A model generated the notes under the pieces. It saw only the letters and a list, made by a program, of their open reading frames with translations, made no database searches and was not told the origin of the DNA. From positions 434,001-498,000 of the forward strand of contig NZ_LT629757.1 in the NCBI RefSeq assembly GCF_900104965.1: DNA of 64,000 bases, read 5' to 3'. Position 1 is the first letter of the stretch, and each line of letters starts with the position of its first letter. Source of the stretch: Nocardioides scoriae. Lineage in GTDB: Bacteria > Actinomycetota > Actinomycetes > Propionibacteriales > Nocardioidaceae. Made by a program: the position numbers and the translations under genes. Below, piece after piece: positions 15,349-23,031 of this stretch.

Positions 15349-17178
15349 ATGTCCCCGGTGAACACCGACCTCTCCGTCGTCGAGAACCGCTCGCCCAACG
15401 TCGCGGCCCAGTTCCTCGAGCGGGTGCAGAAGTCGCCCGAGCGGGAGGCCTACCGCTACCCCGCCGCCGAGGGCCAGCCCTGGACGTCGCTGACCTGGAA
15501 GGAGACCGGCGAGCGGGTCGAGAAGCTCGCGGCCGGCCTGCTGGCGCTGGGCCTCGAGCCCGAGCAGCGCGTCGGGATCGCCTCCAACACCCGGGTCGAG
15601 TGGATCCTGGCCGACCTCGCGGTGATGTGCGCCGGCGGGGCGACCACGACGGTCTACCCCTCGACGATCGCCGAGGACGTCTCCTACATCCTCGCCGACT
15701 CCGAGTGCCGCGTGGTCTTCGCCGAGGACGGCAGCCAGCTCGACAAGATCAAGCAGCACCGCACCGAGCTGCCCCACCTGCGCACCGTCGTGCTCTTCGA
15801 GGGCGCCGGCGACGGCGACGCGGTGCTGAGCCTGGAGGACCTCTCGGCCCTGGGCGAGAAGCACCTCGCCGGTCAGCCCGACGCGGTCGAGCAGGTCGTC
15901 GCGACGATCGCCCCCGACCAGCTGGCCACCCTGATCTACACCTCCGGCACGACCGGCAAGCCCAAGGGCGTGCGGCTCAAGCACTCGTCGTGGACCTACG
16001 AGGGCGCCTCGATCCAGGCCCAGCAGATCCTCGGCGAGGACGACCTCCAGTTCCTCTGGCTGCCGATGGCGCACTCCTTCGGCAAGGTGCTGCTCTCGAC
16101 GCAGCTGGCCTGCGGCTTCGCCACCGCCGTCGACGGCCGGGTCGACAAGATCATCGACAACCTCGCGATCGTGAAGCCGACCTTCATGGGCGCGGCCCCG
16201 CGCATCTTCGAGAAGGCCCACGCGCGCATCGTCACGATGCAGGCCAACGAGGGCGGCGCCAAGGAGAAGATCTTCAACCAGGCCTTCGCCGTGGGCCGCA
16301 AGGTCGACCAGCTCCAGCGCGAGGGCAAGTCGGTCCCGCTGCTGCTCAAGCTGCAGCACCGCGTCTTCGACAAGCTGGTCTTCTCCAAGATCCGCGACCG
16401 CTTCGGAGGCCGCGTCCGCTTCTTCATCTCCGGTGCCGCCGCGCTCAACCGCGACATCGCCGAGTGGTTCCACGCCGCGGGCATCCTCATCCTCGAGGGC
16501 TACGGCCTGACCGAGACCTCGGCCGGCTCCTTCGTCAACCACCCCGACCACTACAAGTTCGGCACCGTGGGCCCGGTCGTCCCGGGCAGCCGGGTCCGGC
16601 TGGGGGAGAACGACGAGATCCAGATCCAGGGACCCGGCGTCATGGACGGCTACCACAACCTGCCCGACCAGACCGCCCAGACGCTCACCGAGGACGGCTG
16701 GCTGCGCACCGGTGACAAGGGCTCCCTCGACGAGGACGGCTACCTCACCATCACCGGCCGCATCAAGGAGCTGTTCAAGACCTCGGGCGGCAAGTACATC
16801 GCCCCGCCCGCGATCGAGGCGAAGTTCAAGGCGGTGTGTCCCTACGCCAGCCAGTTCATGGTCTTCGGTGACGAGCGCAACTACTGCGTCGCGCTGGTGA
16901 CCCTGGACCCCGACGCCCTCACCGACTGGGCCAAGGACAACGGCCTCGAGGGCCAGGACTACGCCACCGTGGTGGCCCACGAGAAGACCCGCGAGATGGT
17001 GCAGGGCTACGTCGACACCCTCAACGGCCAGCTCAACCGCTGGGAGACGATCAAGCGCTTCGAGCTGCTCGACCACGACCTGTCGGTCGAGTCGGGCGAG
17101 CTGACCCCCTCGATGAAGGTCAAGCGCAACGTCGTGGAGACCAACCACCGCGGGGTCATCGACTCGATGTACGCCTGA
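15349..17178 (+). CDS. Long-chain acyl-CoA synthetase (AMP-forming, FadD15-like)
   Basis: 609 residues, full length for the long-chain group. The phosphate loop is IYTSGTTGKPKGV (about 197-209), the adenine motif is GYGLTETSAG (about 384-393), and GWLRTGDKGSLDEDGYLTITGR (about 450) carries the AMP-binding Asp and hinge Arg. The C-terminal GGKYIAPPAIE positions the catalytic region. It activates free fatty acids to acyl-AMP and then acyl-CoA for beta-oxidation or lipid synthesis. The same gene occupies this place between lepA and hemW in other actinobacteria. The region before it (15212-15348) contains an AT-richer stretch, GTGATCTAAGTTACTG, that may hold its promoter. Confidence 0.95.
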   Translation: MSPVNTDLSVVENRSPNVAAQFLERVQKSPEREAYRYPAAEGQPWTSLTWKETGERVEKLAAGLLALGLEPEQRVGIASNTRVEWILADLAVMCAGGATTTVYPSTIAEDVSYILADSECRVVFAEDGSQLDKIKQHRTELPHLRTVVLFEGAGDGDAVLSLEDLSALGEKHLAGQPDAVEQVVATIAPDQLATLIYTSGTTGKPKGVRLKHSSWTYEGASIQAQQILGEDDLQFLWLPMAHSFGKVLLSTQLACGFATAVDGRVDKIIDNLAIVKPTFMGAAPRIFEKAHARIVTMQANEGGAKEKIFNQAFAVGRKVDQLQREGKSVPLLLKLQHRVFDKLVFSKIRDRFGGRVRFFISGAAALNRDIAEWFHAAGILILEGYGLTETSAGSFVNHPDHYKFGTVGPVVPGSRVRLGENDEIQIQGPGVMDGYHNLPDQTAQTLTEDGWLRTGDKGSLDEDGYLTITGRIKELFKTSGGKYIAPPAIEAKFKAVCPYASQFMVFGDERNYCVALVTLDPDALTDWAKDNGLEGQDYATVVAHEKTREMVQGYVDTLNGQLNRWETIKRFELLDHDLSVESGELTPSMKVKRNVVETNHRGVIDSMYA

Positions 17179-17269
17179 TCCCGGCGCGTCGCGGGGTCCG
17201 CCGGACGGCGTACCTCCTCGACAGGCGGGTCACAGCAGACGCACAAGGGCGCGGGTGAGGATCGGTCCC

Positions 17270-18172
17270 ATGACCGACCGCACCCGCGCCCGATCCGCGT
17301 CCCGCCCCCCGTCCGCCCCCCACGACGAGGTCGAGGACCACGACCTCGGGCTGTCCCACGACCTGCCCCGGATCGTCGAGCGCAACCTCGGCCGCCGCGG
17401 CCTGCTCGCCCTGTTCGGCGGCGTCGGCGCCGTCGCCGTGGTCGGCTGCGGCACCGACGACACCACGTCGTCCTCGTCGTCGTCCGGCGCGGCCGACGGC
17501 ACCCCGCCCGGTGCACCCTCGGGCGCGTCGGGCACCACGGTCGCCGAGGGCGAGATCCCCGAGGAGACCGCCGGCCCCTACCCGGGCGACGGCAGCAACG
17601 GCCCCGACGTGCTCACCGAGAGCGGCGTCGTCCGCAGCGACCTCACCACCAGCTTCGGCTCGGCCAGCGGCACCGCCGAGGGCGTCCCGCTCACGATCCG
17701 GATGAAGGTCTACGACCTGAACGGCGACGACGCCACGGTGCTCTCGGGCGCGGCCGTCTACGCCTGGCACTGCGACCGCGAGGGCCGCTACTCGATGTAC
17801 GACGACGAGATCGTCGACGAGAACTACCTGCGCGGCGTCCAGGAGACCGACGCGAAGGGCTACGTCGAGTTCACCTCGATCTTCCCCGCCTGCTACTCCG
17901 GCCGCTGGCCCCACGTGCACTTCGAGGTCTACGAGAGCCTCGACGCCGCGACCAGCGGGGGCGACAAGCTCCGCACCTCCCAGCTCGCCCTCCCGCAGGA
18001 CGTCTGCGAGACCGTCTACGCCGCCGACGGCTACGAGGCCAGCGTCTCCAACCTGGCCAGCGTCTCGCTCTCCTCCGACATGGTCTTCGGCGACGGCTAC
18101 TCGCTCCAGATGGCGAAGGTCACCGGGAGCGTCGACGAGGGGTACGTCGCGACGCTGAACGTCCCCGTCTGA
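17270..18172 (+). CDS. Secreted lipoprotein of the intradiol ring-cleavage dioxygenase family
   Basis: 300 residues from ATG 17270, which has GAGGAT 7 nt upstream. GRRGLLALFGGVGAVAVVGC (residues 41-60) is a twin-arginine signal ending in a lipobox Cys60, followed by a Ser-rich linker, so the protein is probably Tat-exported and lipid-anchored. The catalytic fold is shown by AGPYPGDGSNG, AVYAWHCDREGRYSMYDDE (Fe-ligand Tyr) and GRWPHVHFEVY (the His-x-His ligands near residues 218-220). Classical members cleave catechols in the cytoplasm; this exported type is common in soil actinobacteria and its substrate is not established. Confidence 0.88.
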   Translation: MTDRTRARSASRPPSAPHDEVEDHDLGLSHDLPRIVERNLGRRGLLALFGGVGAVAVVGCGTDDTTSSSSSSGAADGTPPGAPSGASGTTVAEGEIPEETAGPYPGDGSNGPDVLTESGVVRSDLTTSFGSASGTAEGVPLTIRMKVYDLNGDDATVLSGAAVYAWHCDREGRYSMYDDEIVDENYLRGVQETDAKGYVEFTSIFPACYSGRWPHVHFEVYESLDAATSGGDKLRTSQLALPQDVCETVYAADGYEASVSNLASVSLSSDMVFGDGYSLQMAKVTGSVDEGYVATLNVPV

Positions 18173-18241
18173 GGGCGGGATCCCCCTGCGGGCGGGGTCG
18201 GGCCGGGCGGGGTCGTGTCCGGCGGGCGTCGTCCGGCGCCG

Positions 18242-18369
18242 GACGTCATGCGAGGTGGTCGTCCTGACGGCCAGATCACATGACGTCCCGCACGACGTCG
18301 TACGAGGTGGTCGCCCCGGCCACCACCTCGGACGACGTCCGCCCGGTGCGCCGGCCACCTCGCACGACG
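18242..18369. repeat. REP-like repeat cluster 2 with a strong hairpin
   Basis: Lies in the 232-bp gap between convergent genes; no gene is seen there. Reversed copies are at 18242-18258 and 18294-18310, forward copies at 18323-18339 and 18355-18369. The inner reversed/forward pair (18296-18310 with 18321-18335) forms a 15-bp stem with one mismatch and a 10-nt loop, so it may terminate transcription from both sides. Confidence 0.7.
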
Positions 18370-18404
18370 CCCGGCCAGGCCCGCGGGCCCGCCAAGCCGA
18401 CGCC

Positions 18405-19358
18405 TCAGCGGTCCTCGAGCCGCGTGACCCAGTACTCCGTCTCCGGGGTCGGCGGGGTCGTGAACCGCGCGTTCGGCAGGTAGAGCGCGTCGCGCCACCG
18501 GGCGACGGTGGTCGGCACGTCGAGCTCCGGGGAGGTGAGGGTGCGCTGCAGGGTGCCGGTGCGGCCGTCGCGCGACAGGCGCAGCTCGGCGACCCGGTCG
18601 AGCCGGTTCTGCACGGCGAACAGCGTGCGGCCCTCGCGGGTCAGGCCGTCGCCGTTGGTGAGCAGGGTGTCGCCGAGGTCGACCCGCTCGGCGACGCCCG
18701 TGGTCGGGTCGACGCGGAAGAGGTAGCCGGTCGACGACTGCACCACGAGCAGCGCCCGCCCGTCGGGGGTGGTCTCGATGCCGTTGGCGTTGTTGACGCC
18801 GGCGGTCTGCACCCAGTCGCCGGTCAGGGGCAGCGAGCTCACCGTGGCCTCGCCCCTCCGTCCCTGGTCGACGCGGTAGAGGCGTGCCTGCAGCGAGTCG
18901 GTCACCCACGCGGTGCGGCCCGTGACGACCACGTCGTTGACGAAGCTCTCACCGGGCGCGGGGTCCGGCGTCAGCTCGTACGTCGCGGTGGTGCGGCCGG
19001 TCCGCACGTCGACGACCTTGACGTCGCCGTCGGCGCCGCCGGCCGCCCACAGCGCGCTGCCACGACCCAGCTCGAGGCCGACGGCGGGCGTGCCGTCGCC
19101 CTGGCTGAGGACGCGGCCGCGACCGGTGCGCAGGTCGGCGGCGTAGACGTCGCCGTCCACGCGGGAGCCGAGGTACGCCGTCGGGCCGCGGGTGTCGATG
19201 CCCTCGGGCTGGAACCCGTCGGGCAGGTCGATCCGGGTCGGTGGCTCGCGGTGACCCCGGTCGGGGTGGGCCGCGGCGGGCGCGAGGCCAGCGCAAAGGG
19301 TGAGGGCGAGCGCCGCGGGGAGGGCGGCGGCGAGCAGCGGACGGGTGCGAGGAGTCAT
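18405..19358 (-). CDS. Secreted beta-propeller (SMP-30/gluconolactonase-like) protein
   Basis: 317 residues. MTPRTRPLLAAALPAALALT and the following Ala-rich part form a Sec signal peptide, with likely cleavage near APAAAH (about residues 28-33). The mature part is a series of blade repeats: FQPEGIDTRGPTAYLGSR, GDVYAADLRTG, VNDVVVTGRTAWVTDS, NGIETTPDGRALLVV, NGDGLTREGRTLFAVQN, DVPTTVARWRDALYLPN. These Asn/Asp-Gly-(I/L) motifs match the calcium-binding positions of SMP-30 type propellers. ATG 19358 has AAAGGGA upstream. Likely extracytoplasmic, function unknown. It is divergent from hemW. Confidence 0.8.
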   Translation of the reverse strand: MTPRTRPLLAAALPAALALTLCAGLAPAAAHPDRGHREPPTRIDLPDGFQPEGIDTRGPTAYLGSRVDGDVYAADLRTGRGRVLSQGDGTPAVGLELGRGSALWAAGGADGDVKVVDVRTGRTTATYELTPDPAPGESFVNDVVVTGRTAWVTDSLQARLYRVDQGRRGEATVSSLPLTGDWVQTAGVNNANGIETTPDGRALLVVQSSTGYLFRVDPTTGVAERVDLGDTLLTNGDGLTREGRTLFAVQNRLDRVAELRLSRDGRTGTLQRTLTSPELDVPTTVARWRDALYLPNARFTTPPTPETEYWVTRLEDR

Positions 19359-19412
19359 GGGTGGTCCCTTTCGTCCCCGCCCACCGTACGTCGGCCCCGG
19401 GGACACGGGTGT

Positions 19413-19418
19413 GAGACT
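19413..19418 (+). promoter_or_regulatory. Candidate -10 (GAGACT) before hemW
   Basis: GAGACT lies exactly 6 nt before GTG 19425, the same geometry as the TAGACT boxes found before hrcA, dnaG and other genes here. The first base deviates from TANNNT. Confidence 0.35.
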
Positions 19419-19424
19419 GGAGCC

Positions 19425-20603
19425 GTGCACGTGCCTCCTGGGACCCCGTTCGGGGTCTACGTCCACGTGCCGTTCTGCGCGGTGCGGTGCGGCTACTGCG
19501 ACTTCAACACCTACACCGCGACCGAGCTCGGGGGCGGCGGCTCGCAGGCGGCGTACGCCGGGCACGCGATCGCCGAGGTCGAGCAGGCCGCCGCGGCGCT
19601 GGGCCCTGACCGCCCGGTGGCCGACACGGTCTTCTTCGGGGGTGGGACGCCCACGCTGCTCCCCGCCGACGACCTCGTCCGGGTGCTGGGCAGCCTGCGC
19701 GAGGAGCTCGGACTGGCCGCGGACGTCGAGGTCACCACCGAGGCCAACCCCGACAGCGTCACGCCCGAGAGCCTGGCCACGCTGCGGGCCGGCGGCTTCA
19801 CGCGGGTCTCCTTCGGGATGCAGTCGGCGGTGCCGCACGTGCTGCGGGTGCTCGAGCGCACCCACGACCCCGCGGGCGTCCCGCGGGCGGTGCGGTGGGC
19901 GCGCGAGGCGGGCTTCGAGCAGGTCAGCCTCGACCTCATCTACGGCACCGCGGGGGAGTCGGTCGCCGACTGGCGGACCTCGCTGGAGAGCGCCCTGGCC
20001 TGCGAGCCCGACCACGTCTCGGCGTACTCCCTCATCGTCGAGGACGGCACCCGCCTGGCCCGCCAGGTCCGCACCGGCGCGGTCGCGATGCCCGACGAGG
20101 ACGACCTGGCCGAGAAGTACGTCCTGGCCGACGACCTGCTCACCGCCGCCGGGCTGGGGTGGTACGAGGTCTCCAACTGGGCCACGTCCGACGCCGCCCG
20201 CTGTCGCCACAACGAGCTCTACTGGACCAGCGCCAGCTGGTGGGGGATCGGCCCCGGCGCCCACTCCCACGTCGACGGCGAGCGCTGGTGGAACGTCAAG
20301 CACCCCAGCGCGTACGCCGCCCGGCTGCGCGTCGACGCCTCGCCCCGCCAGGACGGCGAGACCCTCGACGCCGACACCAGGGCGCTGGAGCGGGTGCTGC
20401 TGGAGGTGCGCCGCCGCGACGGGCTGCCGCTCGACGCCCTCGGCGAGCCGGCCCGCACCCACGGGGTCGCCGGCGTCGTGGCCGACGGCCTCGCCGTCGT
20501 CGAGGGAGGCGGGACCGGGGCGGGCGGCGCACCGGGGCGGCTGGTGCTGACCCGGGAGGGTCGGCTGCTGGCCGACGCCGTGGTGCGCCGGCTGCTCGAC
20601 TAG
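19425..20603 (+). CDS. hemW: HemW, heme chaperone / radical SAM coproporphyrinogen oxidase-like protein
   Basis: 392 residues. The radical SAM cluster motif is VPFCAVRCGYCDFNTY (CxxxCxxC, near residues 17-24), followed by FFGGGTPTLL, TTEANPDSVT, RVSFGMQSA, DLIYGTAGE and the C-terminal GIGPGAHSHVDG. CxxxCxxC followed by D-F-N is typical of HemW, which inserts heme into respiratory proteins, rather than true HemN with CxxxCxxCxC. The start is uncertain: GTG 19425 fits a leaderless mRNA, and GTG 19431 has GGAG 8 nt upstream. HemW beside DUF3097 and before hrcA-dnaJ is a conserved actinobacterial arrangement. Confidence 0.95.
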   Translation: MHVPPGTPFGVYVHVPFCAVRCGYCDFNTYTATELGGGGSQAAYAGHAIAEVEQAAAALGPDRPVADTVFFGGGTPTLLPADDLVRVLGSLREELGLAADVEVTTEANPDSVTPESLATLRAGGFTRVSFGMQSAVPHVLRVLERTHDPAGVPRAVRWAREAGFEQVSLDLIYGTAGESVADWRTSLESALACEPDHVSAYSLIVEDGTRLARQVRTGAVAMPDEDDLAEKYVLADDLLTAAGLGWYEVSNWATSDAARCRHNELYWTSASWWGIGPGAHSHVDGERWWNVKHPSAYAARLRVDASPRQDGETLDADTRALERVLLEVRRRDGLPLDALGEPARTHGVAGVVADGLAVVEGGGTGAGGAPGRLVLTREGRLLADAVVRRLLD

Positions 20604-20610
20604 CCGCGGA

Positions 20611-21489
20611 TCAGTGGCCCGGCTCGGTCACGAAGTCGATCAGCTCCTCGACCCGGCCGAGCAGCGCGGGGTCGAGGTCCTGGAAACCGCGGACGCCGCC
20701 GAGGATGTGCTTCCACGCGCGGGCGATGTCGGCCTGCTCGCGGTGGGGCCAGCCGAAGCTCTGGCAGACCCCCTTCTTCCACTCGACGTCGCGCGGGATC
20801 TGGGGCCAGGCCTTCTTGCCGAGCCGCTCGGGCTTGACCGCCGCCCAGATGTCGATGAACGGGTGGCCCACAATCAGCACGTGCCGGCCCACGGGGGAGC
20901 GCATCACCGACTGCGCGATCCGGCTCTCCTTGGAGCCCGCGACCAGGTGGTCGACGAGCACGCCGACGCGGCGCTCGGGGCCGGGGCCGAAGTCGCGGAG
21001 CTTCTCGCCGAGGTCGTCGACGCCGTCGAGGTACTCCACGACCACGCCCTCGATCCGCAGGTCGTCGCCCCACACCTTCTCGACCAGCTCGGCGTCGTGG
21101 CGGCCCTCGACGAAGATCCGGCTGGCCCGCGCGACGCGGGCCTTGGTGCCGTGCACGGCGACCGAGCCGGACGCCGTGCGGGTGGCCTTCTGGGGGCCCT
21201 GGCGGGTCGGTGCGACGAGCACGACCGGCCGGCCCTCCAGCACGAACCCGGGCCCGAGCGGGAAGGTGCGGCGCTTGAGGTGGCGGTCCTCGAGCGTGAC
21301 GGTGCCGAGGTCGCGCTCGACCTTGACGATCTCGCCGACCCAGTCGCGCCCCACCTCCTCGACGACGAGCCCGAGGTCGGCGTCGATCTCCACCGCGCGG
21401 CCGTTCTTCGGGATGCGCCAGTCGGCGGCGAGGACGTCGGAGCCGTAGCGGTCACCAGGCGTGGGGCCGTGGGAGGGAGGAGGCACCAC
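20611..21489 (-). CDS. DUF3097 family protein
   Basis: 292 residues. Recognised by the ordered segments YGSDVLAADWRIPKNG, the middle ASRIFVEGRHDAELVEKVWGDDLR, VEYLDGVDDLGE, RRVGVLVDHLVAGSKESR, HVLIVGHPFIDIWAAVKP and WPQIPRDVEWKKGVC. The middle resembles a Toprim fold (E in FVEGRHDAELV, D-x-D-like LVDH), so it may bind metal and nucleic acid; this is inference. The family is restricted to actinobacteria and often sits next to hemW. The GTG start at 21489 is the first codon before the conserved part. It ends 7 nt from hemW, tail to tail. Confidence 0.88.
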   Translation of the reverse strand: MVPPPSHGPTPGDRYGSDVLAADWRIPKNGRAVEIDADLGLVVEEVGRDWVGEIVKVERDLGTVTLEDRHLKRRTFPLGPGFVLEGRPVVLVAPTRQGPQKATRTASGSVAVHGTKARVARASRIFVEGRHDAELVEKVWGDDLRIEGVVVEYLDGVDDLGEKLRDFGPGPERRVGVLVDHLVAGSKESRIAQSVMRSPVGRHVLIVGHPFIDIWAAVKPERLGKKAWPQIPRDVEWKKGVCQSFGWPHREQADIARAWKHILGGVRGFQDLDPALLGRVEELIDFVTEPGH

Positions 21490-21530
21490 GGCACGGTACG
21501 GCGCCCCGCCCGGCCCGCGGTGGAGCCTCG

Positions 21531-21667
21531 CGGGCCCTTCGAGACAGGACTTCGTCCTTCCTCAGGGACCGAGGCGGGCCCTTCGAGACAGGACTTCGTC
21601 CTTCCTCAGGGACCGAGGCCGTCCCTCGGTCCCTGAGGAGGTCGCCCTGGCGACCGTCTCGAAGGGC
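21531..21667. repeat. Nested palindromic repeat block before the PadR gene
   Basis: Two direct 44-bp copies (21531-21574, 21575-21618) are followed by an inverted relative (21619-21667). The centre, 21604-21618 against 21624-21638, is a perfect 15-bp stem (CCTCAGGGACCGAGG) with a 5-nt loop. The outer arms pair through GGCCCTTCGAGAC and GTCTCGAAGGGCC. Similar elements are dispersed in actinobacterial genomes. Confidence 0.75.
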
Positions 21668-21685
21668 CTTGCGTCGAGAACAGTC

Positions 21686-21707
21686 ACGATATATCGTCAA
21701 CATATCG
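21686..21707. promoter_or_regulatory. PadR operator candidate
   Basis: ACGATATATCGT (21686-21697) is a perfect 12-bp palindrome, and ATATCG recurs 11 bp on at 21702-21707, giving two ATATCG half-sites about one helical turn apart. The AT-rich tract stands out in this genome and lies 80-90 bp before a PadR gene, the usual place for its own operator. Confidence 0.6.
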
Positions 21708-21775
21708 AGACTGTGTCGGAGAGTCCGTGACCAACCCGGACCCGGCACCACACAGACGAAGAAGGAGGTCTCGAG

Positions 21776-22507
21776 ATGAGGCACGACATGTGGAGCTCAG
21801 AGTTCGAACCCACCCGGCGCCAGCGCGGCGGCCGGGGACCCGGCCGCCGTGGCGGCCACGACAGCTGGGGCGGCCCGTGGGGCGGCCCGCTCGGCGGCCC
21901 GCCGCCGTGGGTGGCGCAGATGTTCGGCGCCGACCTGGCCGGTGGACCCCGTCGCGGCGGGGGCCGGGGCGGTCGGCCCCGGGTGCGCCGGGGCGACGTC
22001 CGCGTCGCCATCATCAGCGTGCTGCACGACGCCGGGGAGCCGATCAACGGCTACCAGGTGATCCAGCAGATCGCCGAGAAGACCGCCGGGGCCTGGAAGC
22101 CCAGCCCCGGGTCGGTCTACCCGACCATCGCCCAGCTGGAGGACGAGGGGCTCGTCGAGGACGCGCCCACCGGCCGCAAGGCGCTGCAGCTGACCGAGGA
22201 GGGGCTCGCGTACGTCGCCGAGCACGCCACCGAGGTCGACGCGGTCTGGGCGCCGTTCGTCGAGCAGGAGGACGACACGGAGGCGGTCAACTTCAAGCAG
22301 GTGATCGGGCAGACCGTGGGCGCCATCGTCCAGGTCGTCAGCTCCGGCACCCCCGACCAGCGCGAGAAGGCGCTGCAGATCCTGGCCGAGACGCGTCGCC
22401 AGATGTACAGCCTGCTCGCCGAGGGGCCCGAGGGCTCCCTCGACGACGACGCGGACGACGACGAGTCCGACGGGCCCTACGACGACGTGGCCCCGCGGGA
22501 GCGGTGA
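21776..22507 (+). CDS. PadR family transcriptional regulator
   Basis: 243 residues. The first 70 are Gly/Arg/Trp-rich and disordered-looking. The winged helix follows: VRVAIISVLHDAGEPINGYQVIQ, then WKPSPGSVYPTIAQLEDEGLVE and GRKALQLTEEG, the canonical PadR sequence. The C-terminal half is helical and ends in an Asp-rich tail. ATG 21776 has an excellent GAAGGAGG Shine-Dalgarno. Its stop shares a base with the next gene's ATG. PadR proteins repress their own operon and a partner gene; the palindrome ACGATATATCGT upstream is the likely site. Confidence 0.93.
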   Translation: MRHDMWSSEFEPTRRQRGGRGPGRRGGHDSWGGPWGGPLGGPPPWVAQMFGADLAGGPRRGGGRGGRPRVRRGDVRVAIISVLHDAGEPINGYQVIQQIAEKTAGAWKPSPGSVYPTIAQLEDEGLVEDAPTGRKALQLTEEGLAYVAEHATEVDAVWAPFVEQEDDTEAVNFKQVIGQTVGAIVQVVSSGTPDQREKALQILAETRRQMYSLLAEGPEGSLDDDADDDESDGPYDDVAPRER

Positions 22508-22965
22508 TGGCCGAGCTGCGCATCGGTGACGCCGACCGCGAGGCAGCGGTGGCGGCCCTGGGCGAGCACTTCGCCCAGGGCCGCCTCACCAAGGAGGAGC
22601 ACGACGAGCGCGCCGAGGTCGCCTGGTCCGCCCGCACCGGCAGCCAGCTCGCCCCGCTGTTCGGCGACCTCCCGGGCCCCGGCCCGGCCGTGCCGCGTGC
22701 GGCCGCCACCGCGCAGCAGCCGACCGACCCGCCCCGCTGGGCGCGGCGACCGGTCGTGCCGCCCCGAGCGGGCTGGCGGGCGTTCCCGCTGGTCCCGGTG
22801 CTGATCGCCCTGGGCGTGCTGAGCGCGCTGACGCACCTGCCGTTCGTGCTGCTCGGGCTGCTGGTGTGGTTCGTCGCCTCGCGCCACCACGTCGGCCCGC
22901 GGCCGCCGTGGGCCGGGCGCGGTCGGGCGCACCCGGGCGCCGCGCAGGGTGGTCACTGGCGCTGA
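22507..22965 (+). CDS. DUF1707 domain membrane protein
   Basis: 152 residues. The DUF1707 motif is MAELRIGDADREAAVAALGEHFAQGRLTKEEHDERAEVAWSART given in pieces: RIGDADREAAVAALGEHF, GRLTKEEHDERAEVAW. It is followed by a Pro-rich linker and two hydrophobic helices (about residues 97-112 and 112-127), ending in a His/Arg-rich tail. DUF1707 is a short helical N-terminal module of actinobacterial membrane proteins with unknown function. It is coupled to the PadR gene by the TGATG overlap and so is probably under PadR control. Confidence 0.85.
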   Translation: MAELRIGDADREAAVAALGEHFAQGRLTKEEHDERAEVAWSARTGSQLAPLFGDLPGPGPAVPRAAATAQQPTDPPRWARRPVVPPRAGWRAFPLVPVLIALGVLSALTHLPFVLLGLLVWFVASRHHVGPRPPWAGRGRAHPGAAQGGHWR

Positions 22966-23031
22966 TCGCTGCCAGGGTGGGGCGACCTCGCCGGGTCCGG
23001 TGGGGTCGCCCCTCCCGGAAGGACCGACACC

